Source: Bacteroidota bacterium (GTDB taxonomy: Bacteria; Bacteroidota; Bacteroidia; Flavobacteriales_D; Crocinitomicaceae). From it: 9,865 nt of DNA. The notes beneath the pieces are model-generated. The model was not told where the DNA came from, ran no database searches, and worked only from the letters and a program-made list of their open reading frames with translations. The stretch covers positions 1 to 9,865 of the forward strand of contig SBGS01000037.1 of assembly GCA_006226555.1 (NCBI GenBank), in the 5' to 3' direction. Positions 1 to 8,500 of the stretch are shown here, one piece after another. How positions within the stretch are numbered: the first letter of the stretch is position 1; every line of letters begins with the position of its first letter. The translations under genes were made by a program, and so were the position numbers.

Positions 1-1
1 T

Positions 2-772
2 GAGAACGACCTTCCGATCTACCAGTCTGAAAAGAATAAAGGTATTTTCAGAGCTCAACCAGGACAGACATACGCGGTTAGTTATGTAGCATATGATCTG
101 AAGGGAAATAAAAGTGTACTTAAGTTCACGCTCCATGTGAAGGAGGGACAAATCAACTTTATGGAGCATGTTTCAGATGGGAAAAACTTTCTGGATCCTT
201 CTGGACAATACCGTTATGCTTCTGACGATTGCGTTTTGGAAATGGGTTTAGGAACTGTGTATGAACCTGCTTTCATTGAAAGTAACCGATCTTGTGGAGA
301 AATCTTCGACGAAAAGCTACCGGTTCACCAGGCATTTACTGTAAAGCTCAGAAGTTTGCATCCAAACGATGGCAAATCATATATTTCGGTGAATGGTCCC
401 GGTTTAGGTTCCAAGTATCTTCCTACCCGATATGAAAATGGGTGGCTAATCGCAGAATCAAAGTACTTTGGAACCTTCAAAGAGGAGAGAGACCTGAATG
501 GGCCGAAAGTCATACCGTTCAATATTTCCTCCAGAACCAATTTCCTTTCCAGCAAACGACTCGTTTGGAACATCTCTGATTACGATTCAGGTATAGATGA
601 TTATGACCTGTTCATAGATGGTCAATGGTATGTCGTGGAATACGAATACAAAGGAAAGACCTTAACCTTTGATATTCCTAGTGATCTTAAAGGTAATAAG
701 GAATTGATCCTTGTGGTAAAGGACAAATGTGGAAATACCACAGAATGGACAAAGATGATCGAGTTCCTTTGA
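2..772 (+). CDS. C-terminal part of a probable M23 peptidase family protein (5' partial)
   Basis: The frame is open from base 2 to a TGA at 770-772 and gives 256 residues, so the true start lies left of the window. A GTG at 137 lies in frame, but it falls inside continuous coding sequence and is not a credible start. The fragment is rich in beta-strand pattern and looks like two or more Ig/fibronectin-like modules: one ends near residues 30-47 with a D-x-K-G-N-K-S turn, and the last (about 190-256) ends with the similar turn V-K-D-K-C-G-N-T-T. The final module, with a G-I-D-D-Y turn followed by D-G-Q-W-Y and an E-Y-E-Y strand, matches my recollection of the tail of Bacteroidota M23 (lysostaphin-type) metallopeptidases often found beside rpoC. 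Such proteins are exported and cut peptidoglycan cross-links. No catalytic HxH or signal peptide can be seen here because the N-terminal part is missing. The family call is therefore an inference; a generic secreted beta-sandwich protein is the alternative. Confidence 0.65.
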   Translation, partial: ENDLPIYQSEKNKGIFRAQPGQTYAVSYVAYDLKGNKSVLKFTLHVKEGQINFMEHVSDGKNFLDPSGQYRYASDDCVLEMGLGTVYEPAFIESNRSCGEIFDEKLPVHQAFTVKLRSLHPNDGKSYISVNGPGLGSKYLPTRYENGWLIAESKYFGTFKEERDLNGPKVIPFNISSRTNFLSSKRLVWNISDYDSGIDDYDLFIDGQWYVVEYEYKGKTLTFDIPSDLKGNKELILVVKDKCGNTTEWTKMIEFL

Positions 773-1084
773 TTAGGCTTCCGTAGTTGGCGTACCAAAA
801 TTCATTGGCGGCATCTGAGGAGCGCCTTCAATGTCAATGTATCCGAAATGCTGCTCATACTTGCTTAAGTTATCTTTCAGTGCCTCCAATAATCGTTTTG
901 CATTTTGAGGAGTCATGATCACTCTTGATCTTACCTTTCCTTTTGGTACACCAGGCATCAATTGAATGAAATCTAAAACAACCTCGGAATGAGAATGAGT
1001 CAGAATTGTTAAGTTGGAATATACGCCATTCGACACTTCCTCTGATAGCTCGATATTTACTTGATTTTCATTTTTGTTTTCCAT
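773..1084 (-). CDS. DUF3467 domain protein, 103 aa
   Basis: This small soluble protein of unknown function has no signal peptide or membrane segment. I chose ATG 1084 over the in-frame TTG at 1099 because it gives an N-terminus M-E-N-K-N-E-N-Q typical of the family and has A at -3. Visible family features are the I-E-L-S-E-E-V...G-V-Y-S-N segment (residues 11-24), a hydrophobic strand with D-F-I near 38-40, the P-G-V-P-K-G-K-V-R-S-R-V stretch (44-55), and a helix starting T-P-Q-N-A-K-R-L-L (58-66). The C-terminus is proline-rich (P-Q-M-P-P-M-N-F-G, 89-97). I recall DUF3467 genes following rpoC in many Bacteroidota, which hints at a role linked to transcription, but nothing in the sequence shows a function. 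It sits downstream of the rpoC terminator, so it is probably at least partly transcribed on its own. Its TAA abuts the stop of the convergent gene with no base between. Confidence 0.85.
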   Translation of the reverse strand: MENKNENQVNIELSEEVSNGVYSNLTILTHSHSEVVLDFIQLMPGVPKGKVRSRVIMTPQNAKRLLEALKDNLSKYEQHFGYIDIEGAPQMPPMNFGTPTTEA

Positions 1085-1100
1085 GCTATAAATATACAAT

Positions 1101-1117
1101 ACAATTAAGTGAATTGT
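1101..1117. repeat. Perfect 6-bp inverted repeat upstream of the DUF3467 gene
   Basis: ACAATT (1101-1106) and AATTGT (1112-1117) form a perfect inverted repeat around a 5-base spacer, ending 16 bases before ATG 1084. It could be a protein-binding site or a weak leader hairpin for the DUF3467 gene. The arms are AT-rich and short, so chance is a real possibility. I found no convincing Bacteroidota-type promoter (TTG, 19-21 bases, TAnnTTTG) around it. A TATATTTA at 1089-1096 is a near match to the -7 element, but no TTG lies at the right distance. Confidence 0.25.
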
Positions 1118-1165
1118 TCTATCAACGAGCAGAACATTCCTACTTCATTCCTCACACAAGTTCAT

Positions 1166-1196
1166 AAAAAAAGCCCTGTCGAAAAACGACAGGGCT
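1166..1196 (-). terminator. Intrinsic terminator of the rpoC transcript
   Basis: On the minus strand a perfect 10-bp stem (AGCCCTGTCG / CGACAGGGCT, plus-strand arms 1172-1181 and 1187-1196) closes a 5-base loop. It runs directly into a T-tract (plus-strand A run at 1166-1172). The stem begins 21 bases after the rpoC stop codon. Just outside, further A-U and G-U pairs with the U-tract could lengthen it. This is a textbook rho-independent terminator for the rplL-rpoB-rpoC transcript. On the plus strand the same stem is followed only by CTTATTATT, so it would be at best a weak terminator in that direction. Confidence 0.93.
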
Positions 1197-1217
1197 CTTA
1201 TTATTCGTTTGATAATA

Positions 1218-4200
1218 TTACTCTACTATCTCTTCAGCCATTTCTCCAAGCTTCGCTTTAGAACCAACCAATACCTTTTGGAAATCTCTCATTCCGGTAC
1301 CAGCAGGGATCAAATGACCTACGATAACGTTCTCCTTAAGACCCATCAAATGATCTTCTTTACCAGAGATCGCCGCTTCATTCAACACCTTCGTAGTTTC
1401 CTGGAAGGATGCAGCTGAAATAAACGACTGCGTTTGTAGTGAAGCTCTCGTAATACCTTGAAGCAATGGTGTAGAAGTTGCAGGAACCGCATCTCTCGAT
1501 TCAACCAATTTCTTATCCTCACGCTTCAATTGAGAATTAACATCTCTCAATTTACGAGCGGTTACGATCTGACCAGCTCTCAACTCAGTAGATTCACCAG
1601 CATCAACTACTACTTTCATACCATAGATAGCATCATTTTCTTCCATGATATCAGCTTTGTGTACTGATTGACCTTCCAAGAATCTAGTATCTCCTGGATC
1701 GATTATCTGAGCCTTAAGCATCATCTGGCGCACGATGACTTCGAAGTGCTTATCATTGATCTTCACACCCTGAAGACGATATACTTCCTGAATTTCATTT
1801 ACCAAATACTCCTGAACAGAAGTTGGACCTTGAATATTCAAAATATCGTTCGGAGTGATCGATCCAACCGATAATGGTTGTCCAGCTTTCACAAAGTCAT
1901 TTTCCTGCACAAGGATGTGCTTAGAAAGTGGAACCAAATATTTACGTACCTCACCTGTCTTAGATGTGATCTTGATCTCACGGTTACCTCTCTTGATCTT
2001 ACCGTACTCTGCAACACCATCGATCTCAGAAACTACTGCCGGATTCGATGGATTACGAGCTTCGAATAATTCTGTAACTCGTGGAAGACCTCCGGTGATA
2101 TCTCCGGATTTACCAGCTCTACGTGGAATCTTAACAATAATATCACCCTCATTGATCGTATCACCTTCATTTACCGAAATGTGAGCTTCAACCGGAAGGT
2201 TGTATTCTTTAAGTATATCCTTAGATTTTGGATCTATAACGTGAATTGCAGGGTTCTTCTTCTTATCACGTGACTCAGTGATTACTTTTTCAGTAAATCC
2301 TGTCTGCTCATCCACTTCTTCACGGTAAGTAACTCCTTCGATAACGTTATCGAATATCAATTTACCTTTCGCTTCAGAGACGATCACGGCGTTATATGGA
2401 TCCCACTTACAGATCACATCACCTTTCTTAACTTTTGACTTACTTGTTACATAAATCTCAGCACCGTAAGGAATGTTTGCTGTCATTGAGATATTTCCTT
2501 TATTATCAGTCAACTTCAATTCAGCTGAACGACCTACAACTACCTCAACTTTCTTACCATCCTTTGTAGTACGAGTGATAGTTCTTAGTTCGTCGATCTC
2601 TAATGTACCGTCAGTTTTAGCTTTAAGATCTGATTCATCAGCAATGTTAGATGCAGTACCCCCAACGTGGAACGTACGTAGTGTAAGCTGCGTTCCTGGT
2701 TCCCCGATGGATTGTGCAGCAATAACACCCACAGCATCTCCCATTTCAGCTACTCTATGTGTCGCAAGGTTACGTCCATAACATTTCGAACATACCCCTC
2801 TACGCATTTCACACGTCAATACTGAACGGATCTCTACTTCGTCGATCTCTGCCTTCTCGATCTTATCTGCAACATCTTCAGTAATAATTGCACCACTTTC
2901 AACGATCAATTCATCCGTATCAGGGTTGTAAATATTCTGAAGTGATGTTCTTCCAAGAATTCTATCTCTCAATGGCTCAACGATCTCATCGTTCTTCTTA
3001 AGCGCTGTTGCTACCAAACCACGAAGTGTACCACAATCGTCAGAGTTGATAACCACATCTTGAGCAACATCTACAAGACGACGAGTCAGGTAACCTGCAT
3101 CGGCTGTCTTAAGGGCCGTATCCGCAAGACCTTTACGCGCACCGTGAGTAGAAATAAAGTACTCAAGGATAGAAAGACCTTCTTTAAAGTTTGAAAGGAT
3201 CGGATTCTCGATGATATCCTGTGCAGATGCACCAGACTTTTGCGGTTTCGCCATCAATCCCCTCATTCCGGATAACTGACGAATCTGCTCTTTGGAACCA
3301 CGTGCTCCAGAATCAAACATCATGTAAATTGAGTTGAAACCTTGACGGTCGTTCTTCAATTGCTCCATCAATGTGTGAGTCAATCTAGAATTCGTGTGAG
3401 TCCAAATATCAATGATCTGGTTGTAACGCTCATTATTGGTAATAAGACCCATGTTGTAATTCATCATTACGTCTTTTACCTCTTCTTCTGCTTTTGCAAC
3501 CAGCTCTTCTTTTTCTTTAGGTATGATGATATCATCAAGGTTGAATGACAATCCACCTTTAAAGGCCATGTCATAACCTAGTTCCTTAATATCATCAAGG
3601 AATTGAGCTGTTCTTGACGTTCCACACACTTTCAACACATGACCGATCATGTCTCGAAGCGCTTTCTTCGTCATTACATCATTGATGAAACCTGCTTCAG
3701 TTGGTACTTTTTCATTAAATAGTACACGACCACAAGTAGTTTCGATCATGCGTAACTCAGGCTCTCCATTTTCATTAAGATCCATAGTACGAACCTTGAT
3801 GTATGCGTGGAGATCCAATTTACCTTCATTGTACGCAATGATAACCTCTTCCGGAGAGTAGAAAATACCTCCCTCACCTTTCACAACTTCATCCTTCGTC
3901 GACTTCTTACCTTTAGTAATGTAGTAAAGACCAAGTACCATGTCCTGAGAAGGCACGGCAATCGGAGCACCGTTCGCAGGGTTCAAAATGTTGTGTGAAG
4001 CAAGCATCAATAACTGTGCTTCAAGGATAGCAGCATTACCCAATGGTAAGTGTACGGCCATCTGGTCACCGTCGAAATCGGCGTTGAAGGCAGTTGTTAC
4101 CAACGGGTGAAGTCTGATCGCCTTTCCTTCGATCAATTTCGGTTGGAATGACTGGATACCCAAACGGTGGAGAGTAGGGGCACGGTTAAGTAACACTGGA

Positions 4201-5510
4201 TGTCCTTTTAACACGTTTTCAAGAATATCCCATACTACAGGCTCCTTGCGATCAACGATCTTTTTCGCTGATTTCACCGTTTTTACGATACCACGTTCGA
4301 TCATTTTACGAATGATGAACGGCTTGTATAGCTCAGCTGCCATGTCTTTAGGCAGACCACACTCATGTAATTTTAGATCCGGTCCAACGACGATTACCGA
4401 ACGTGCTGAATAATCCACACGTTTACCAAGAAGGTTTTGACGGAATCGTCCTTGCTTTCCTTTCAATGAATCTGAAAGTGATTTTAGCGGACGGTTTGAT
4501 TCAGTTTTAACTGCAGAAGCTTTTCTCGAGTTATCGAACAATGAATCCACAGCTTCCTGAAGCATACGTTTTTCGTTACGTAGGATTACTTCCGGAGCCT
4601 TGATCTCGATCAATCGTTTCAAACGATTGTTACGAATGATCACACGACGATAAAGGTCATTTAAATCAGATGTTGCGAAACGACCACCATCCAATGGAAC
4701 AAGTGGACGCAATTCCGGTGGAATAACCGGCACAACCTTAACGATCATCCATTCCGGACGATTTTCAATACGACCAACTGATTCACGCATTGCTTCAACA
4801 ACCTGAAGACGCTTCAAAGCTTCATTCTTACGTTGTACTGAAGTTTCCGTGTTAGCCTGGTGACGCAACTGATATGACGTTTCATCCAAATCAAGATTTC
4901 TCAACAGATCATAAAGTGCCTCAGCACCCATTTTCGCGATAAACTTGTTTGGATCTGTATCCTCAAGGTATTGATTCTCTTTTGGTAGAGTATCCAAAAT
5001 ATCCAAATACTCCTCTTCAGTAAGGAAATCCAATTGATTCAATTCAGAACCATCTAGATTTTTTGCAATACCTGTCTGGATTACTACATAGCGCTCATAA
5101 TAAATGATCTGATCCAGCTTCTTTGTTGGAAGACCAAGTAAGTATCCAATTTTGTTTGGAAGTGAACGGAAGTACCAGATATGAGCAACCGGAACCACTA
5201 AAGAAATGTGTCCCATACGCTCACGACGTACTTTCTTCTCAGTTACCTCCACACCACATCGGTCACAAACGATTCCTTTGTATCGGATTCTTTTGTATTT
5301 ACCACAGTGACATTCATAATCCTTAACAGGACCGAAAATTCTTTCGCAGAATAAACCGTCTCGCTCAGGCTTGTATGTTCTATAGTTGATAGTTTCCGGT
5401 TTAAGCACTTCACCGCTCGATTTTTCAAGGATCGATTCAGGTGAAGCCAACGAGATAGTGATCTTGTTGAAGCTGCTTTGATTTTTCGGAGTTTCTTTTC
5501 TGTAAGCCAT
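1218..5510 (-). CDS. rpoC: DNA-directed RNA polymerase subunit beta'
   Basis: The beta' subunit forms the catalytic centre of RNA polymerase together with beta. I place the start at ATG 5510 (protein M-A-Y-R-K-E), which gives 1430 aa, normal for Bacteroidota. The in-frame TTG at 5537 would add nine residues that family members lack. The ATG has A at -3 and -6 and no Shine-Dalgarno. N-terminal zinc ribbon: C67, C69, C82, C85. The catalytic loop NADFDGDQMAVHLPL supplies the Mg-binding D478, D480 and D482. The bridge helix is at about 781-816. The second zinc site is C826, C900, C907, C910, with the same spacing as E. coli. The trigger helix motif QLTLRTFHVGG contains R945 and H948. Between about 955 and 1135 lies an SI3-like insert with beta-hybrid repeats inside the trigger loop, before GGLPRVTELFEAR (1140-1152). 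All catalytic and metal residues are present and I saw no frameshift. The gene follows rpoB by 34 bases and is probably co-transcribed with it. Confidence 0.98.
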   Translation of the reverse strand: MAYRKETPKNQSSFNKITISLASPESILEKSSGEVLKPETINYRTYKPERDGLFCERIFGPVKDYECHCGKYKRIRYKGIVCDRCGVEVTEKKVRRERMGHISLVVPVAHIWYFRSLPNKIGYLLGLPTKKLDQIIYYERYVVIQTGIAKNLDGSELNQLDFLTEEEYLDILDTLPKENQYLEDTDPNKFIAKMGAEALYDLLRNLDLDETSYQLRHQANTETSVQRKNEALKRLQVVEAMRESVGRIENRPEWMIVKVVPVIPPELRPLVPLDGGRFATSDLNDLYRRVIIRNNRLKRLIEIKAPEVILRNEKRMLQEAVDSLFDNSRKASAVKTESNRPLKSLSDSLKGKQGRFRQNLLGKRVDYSARSVIVVGPDLKLHECGLPKDMAAELYKPFIIRKMIERGIVKTVKSAKKIVDRKEPVVWDILENVLKGHPVLLNRAPTLHRLGIQSFQPKLIEGKAIRLHPLVTTAFNADFDGDQMAVHLPLGNAAILEAQLLMLASHNILNPANGAPIAVPSQDMVLGLYYITKGKKSTKDEVVKGEGGIFYSPEEVIIAYNEGKLDLHAYIKVRTMDLNENGEPELRMIETTCGRVLFNEKVPTEAGFINDVMTKKALRDMIGHVLKVCGTSRTAQFLDDIKELGYDMAFKGGLSFNLDDIIIPKEKEELVAKAEEEVKDVMMNYNMGLITNNERYNQIIDIWTHTNSRLTHTLMEQLKNDRQGFNSIYMMFDSGARGSKEQIRQLSGMRGLMAKPQKSGASAQDIIENPILSNFKEGLSILEYFISTHGARKGLADTALKTADAGYLTRRLVDVAQDVVINSDDCGTLRGLVATALKKNDEIVEPLRDRILGRTSLQNIYNPDTDELIVESGAIITEDVADKIEKAEIDEVEIRSVLTCEMRRGVCSKCYGRNLATHRVAEMGDAVGVIAAQSIGEPGTQLTLRTFHVGGTASNIADESDLKAKTDGTLEIDELRTITRTTKDGKKVEVVVGRSAELKLTDNKGNISMTANIPYGAEIYVTSKSKVKKGDVICKWDPYNAVIVSEAKGKLIFDNVIEGVTYREEVDEQTGFTEKVITESRDKKKNPAIHVIDPKSKDILKEYNLPVEAHISVNEGDTINEGDIIVKIPRRAGKSGDITGGLPRVTELFEARNPSNPAVVSEIDGVAEYGKIKRGNREIKITSKTGEVRKYLVPLSKHILVQENDFVKAGQPLSVGSITPNDILNIQGPTSVQEYLVNEIQEVYRLQGVKINDKHFEVIVRQMMLKAQIIDPGDTRFLEGQSVHKADIMEENDAIYGMKVVVDAGESTELRAGQIVTARKLRDVNSQLKREDKKLVESRDAVPATSTPLLQGITRASLQTQSFISAASFQETTKVLNEAAISGKEDHLMGLKENVIVGHLIPAGTGMRDFQKVLVGSKAKLGEMAEEIVE

Positions 5511-5544
5511 AATTTTGCTTGTTATCTCATTAAACAACTGACGA

Positions 5545-8500
5545 TTAATCCATTGTTACATCGAGGCAAAGACCTCTCAATTCATGCAACAATACGTTGA
5601 AAGATTCAGGGATACCCGGTTCAGGAATATTGTCCCCTTTAACGATCGCTTCGTAAGCTCTCGCTCTTCCCATTACATCATCAGACTTAATTGTAAGGAT
5701 CTCTTGTAGGATATTAGCTGCACCAAATGCTTCCAATGCCCAAACCTCCATCTCTCCAAAACGCTGACCTCCGAACTGTGCTTTACCACCAAGAGGTTGT
5801 TGCGTAATAAGCGAGTAAGGTCCGATAGAACGTGCGTGCATCTTATCGTCTACCATGTGTGAAAGTTTCAACATGTAGATCACACCTACTGTCGCTGGCT
5901 GGTGGAAACGCTCTCCGGTACCACCATCGTACAAGTATGTCTTACCTGAACGAGGCACTCCTGCTTTTTCCGTCCATTCATTGATCTCCTCAGGGTGTGC
6001 ACCATCAAAGATAGGAGTGGCAAACTTAACACCTAGTTTTTCTCCTGCCCAACCAAGAACTGTCTCATAGATCTGTCCAAGGTTCATACGAGATGGTACC
6101 CCAAGTGGGTTCAACACGATATCTACAGGTGTTCCATCCTCAAGGAACGGCATATCTTCCTGACGAACGATATTCGCTACGATACCTTTGTTACCGTGAC
6201 GACCTGCCATCTTATCACCAACTTTAAGTTTACGTTTCTTCGCAACGTACACTTTAGCCATTTTAACGATTCCAGCTGGAAGCTCATCACCAACAGAGAT
6301 GTGGAATTTCTTACGCTTGTATGCACCTAGAAGGTCATTTGCCTTGATCGTGAAATTATGGATCGTGCGACCAATTAGTGCATTTACTTTCGCGTTACCT
6401 GTCCACTCAGTTGGATTAATGATCGAATAATCGATTGCTCCCAAATTCTTCGATGAGAACTTAGTTCCTTTCTTGATGATCTCCTCTTTGAAGTTATTGA
6501 AAACTCCAGCAGACTTCTCATCTCCAAGAATATCCAATAATTTCTCAACAAGTTTATTCTTTAGTTCTGCAAAATCCTTTTCGTATTCTGCATCAAGACT
6601 TTCAAGTACCGGCTTATCCTGAGCTTTTGCTTTGCGATCCTTAATTGCTCTAGAGAACAATTTCTTGTCGATAACAACACCGCGTAGTGATGGTCCTGCT
6701 TTCAAAGAAGCATCCTTAACATCACCAGCTTTGTCACCAAAGATCGCACGAAGAAGTTTTTCTTCCGGTGAAGGATCAGTTTCTCCTTTCGGAGTGATCT
6801 TACCAATCAAGATATCTCCTTCCTTGATCTCAGCACCAATTCTGATAAGTCCATTCTCATCAAGATCTTTAGTAGCCTCTTCACTCACGTTAGGAATATC
6901 AGCTGTAAGCTCTTCCATTCCTCGTTTCGTGTCACGCACATCTAAAGAATACTCATCGATATGAATTGACGTAAATACATCCTCACGAACAACGCGCTCA
7001 GAGATCACGATCGCATCCTCGAAGTTATATCCTTTCCAAGGCATGAATGCTACTTTAAGGTTTTGACCAAGAGCCAATTCACCTTGCTGAGTTGCATAAC
7101 CTTCACAAAGAACCTGTCCTCTTTCCACCTTATCACCTTTCTGAACAATAGGCTTAAGGTTGATACATGTTCCCTGGTTAGTTTTAGAGAACTTCGTTAA
7201 AGGATATCTTTTCACTTCGTCATCGAAGCTTACTAGTTTATCTTCTTTCGTCCAGTTGTAGCGAATTACGATCTCGTTGGAATCAACATACTCAACAACT
7301 CCTTCTCCTTCCGCGTTGATCAATACTCTTGAATCGCGTGCTACCAGCTCTTCGATTCCTGTTCCTACAATTGGAGAAGCAGGACGAAGTAATGGAACCG
7401 CCTGACGCTGCATGTTTGATCCCATCAGGGCACGGTTCGCATCATCATGCTCCAAGAAAGGAATTGAAGATGCCGCGATTGAAGCGATCTGGTTTGTACC
7501 AACATCCATCAAGCTTAGGTCCTTAGGATCTACAACAGGGAAATCTCCTTCATAACGAGCCTTAACTACTTCTGTAAGGAAATTACCTTTATCATCGATC
7601 TGTGCATTGGCCTGAGCAATTGTTTTTGCATCTTCCTCCTCTGCAGAAAGGTAAATTGGTTCATTTTTAAGATCCACTTTACCTCCTTTTACCTCACGGT
7701 AAGGAGTCTCAATGAAACCAAGCTTATTTACTTTCGCAAATACACACAATGAAGAGATCAAACCAATGTTCGGTCCTTCCGGCGTCTCGATAGTACAAAG
7801 GCGTCCGTAGTGTGTATAGTGAACGTCACGAACCTCGAATCCGGCACGCTCACGTGAAAGTCCACCAGGTCCGAGTGCAGACAAACGACGTTTGTGCGTT
7901 ACCTCAGAAAGTGGGTTCGTTTGGTCCATGAACTGAGACAACTGGTTTGTTCCGAAGAACGAGTTGATCACAGATGACAACGTTTTTGCATTGATCAAAT
8001 CGATCGGTGTAAAGACTTCGTTATCACGAACATTCATACGCTCACGGATTGTTCTGGCCATACGAGCCAAACCAACGCCAAATTGAGCATACAATTGCTC
8101 TCCAACAGTTCTTACACGACGATTAGACAAGTGATCGATATCATCCACATCAGCTTTCGAGTTGATCAATTCGATCAAATACTTCACGATAAGGATAATA
8201 TCATCTTTGGTAAGTACTCTGGATGTTTCATCCATACTTACACCTAATTTCTTATTCAGACGGAAACGACCAACTTCCCCAAGGTCGTATCTTGTATCCG
8301 AGAAGAATAATTTTTCGAAAACACCTTTAGCTGTCTCGTAATCTGGTGGTTCAGCATTACGCAATTGACGATAAATATGTTCTACCGCTTCTTTTTCAGA
8401 GTTTGAAGTATCCTTCTGAAGTGTATTGTAAATAATTGTGAAGTCAGCAGTATTGACATCTTCCTTATGCAAAATAATCGTTTTTGCACCTGATTCAGTG

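Noticed and set aside
325..573. 82-codon minus-strand open frame inside the peptidase-like gene
   Set aside because: It is antisense to a longer, beta-rich coding frame that fits a known family tail, and has no recognisable product.
1085..1099. DUF3467 starting at TTG 1099, and TATATTTA at 1089-1096 as a -7 promoter element
   Set aside because: ATG 1084 gives the family N-terminus. The nearest TTG upstream of the TATATTTA is 26 bases away instead of 19-21, and the transcript would be nearly leaderless.
2473..2781. 102-codon plus-strand open frame inside rpoC, and similar frames at 1855-2184 and 6632-6964
   Set aside because: They lie antisense to strongly conserved rpoC or rpoB coding sequence, resemble no family I know and have no plausible start context. 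They are shadows of the real genes.
3900..4140. Possible intein or insertion near the rpoC catalytic loop
   Set aside because: The NADFDGDQMAVHLPL region is continuous and spacing to neighbouring motifs matches the family.
5511..5537. rpoC starting at TTG 5537 with a nine-residue N-terminal extension
   Set aside because: ATG 5510 gives the standard N-terminus and has A at -3 and -6. The extension has no family counterpart.
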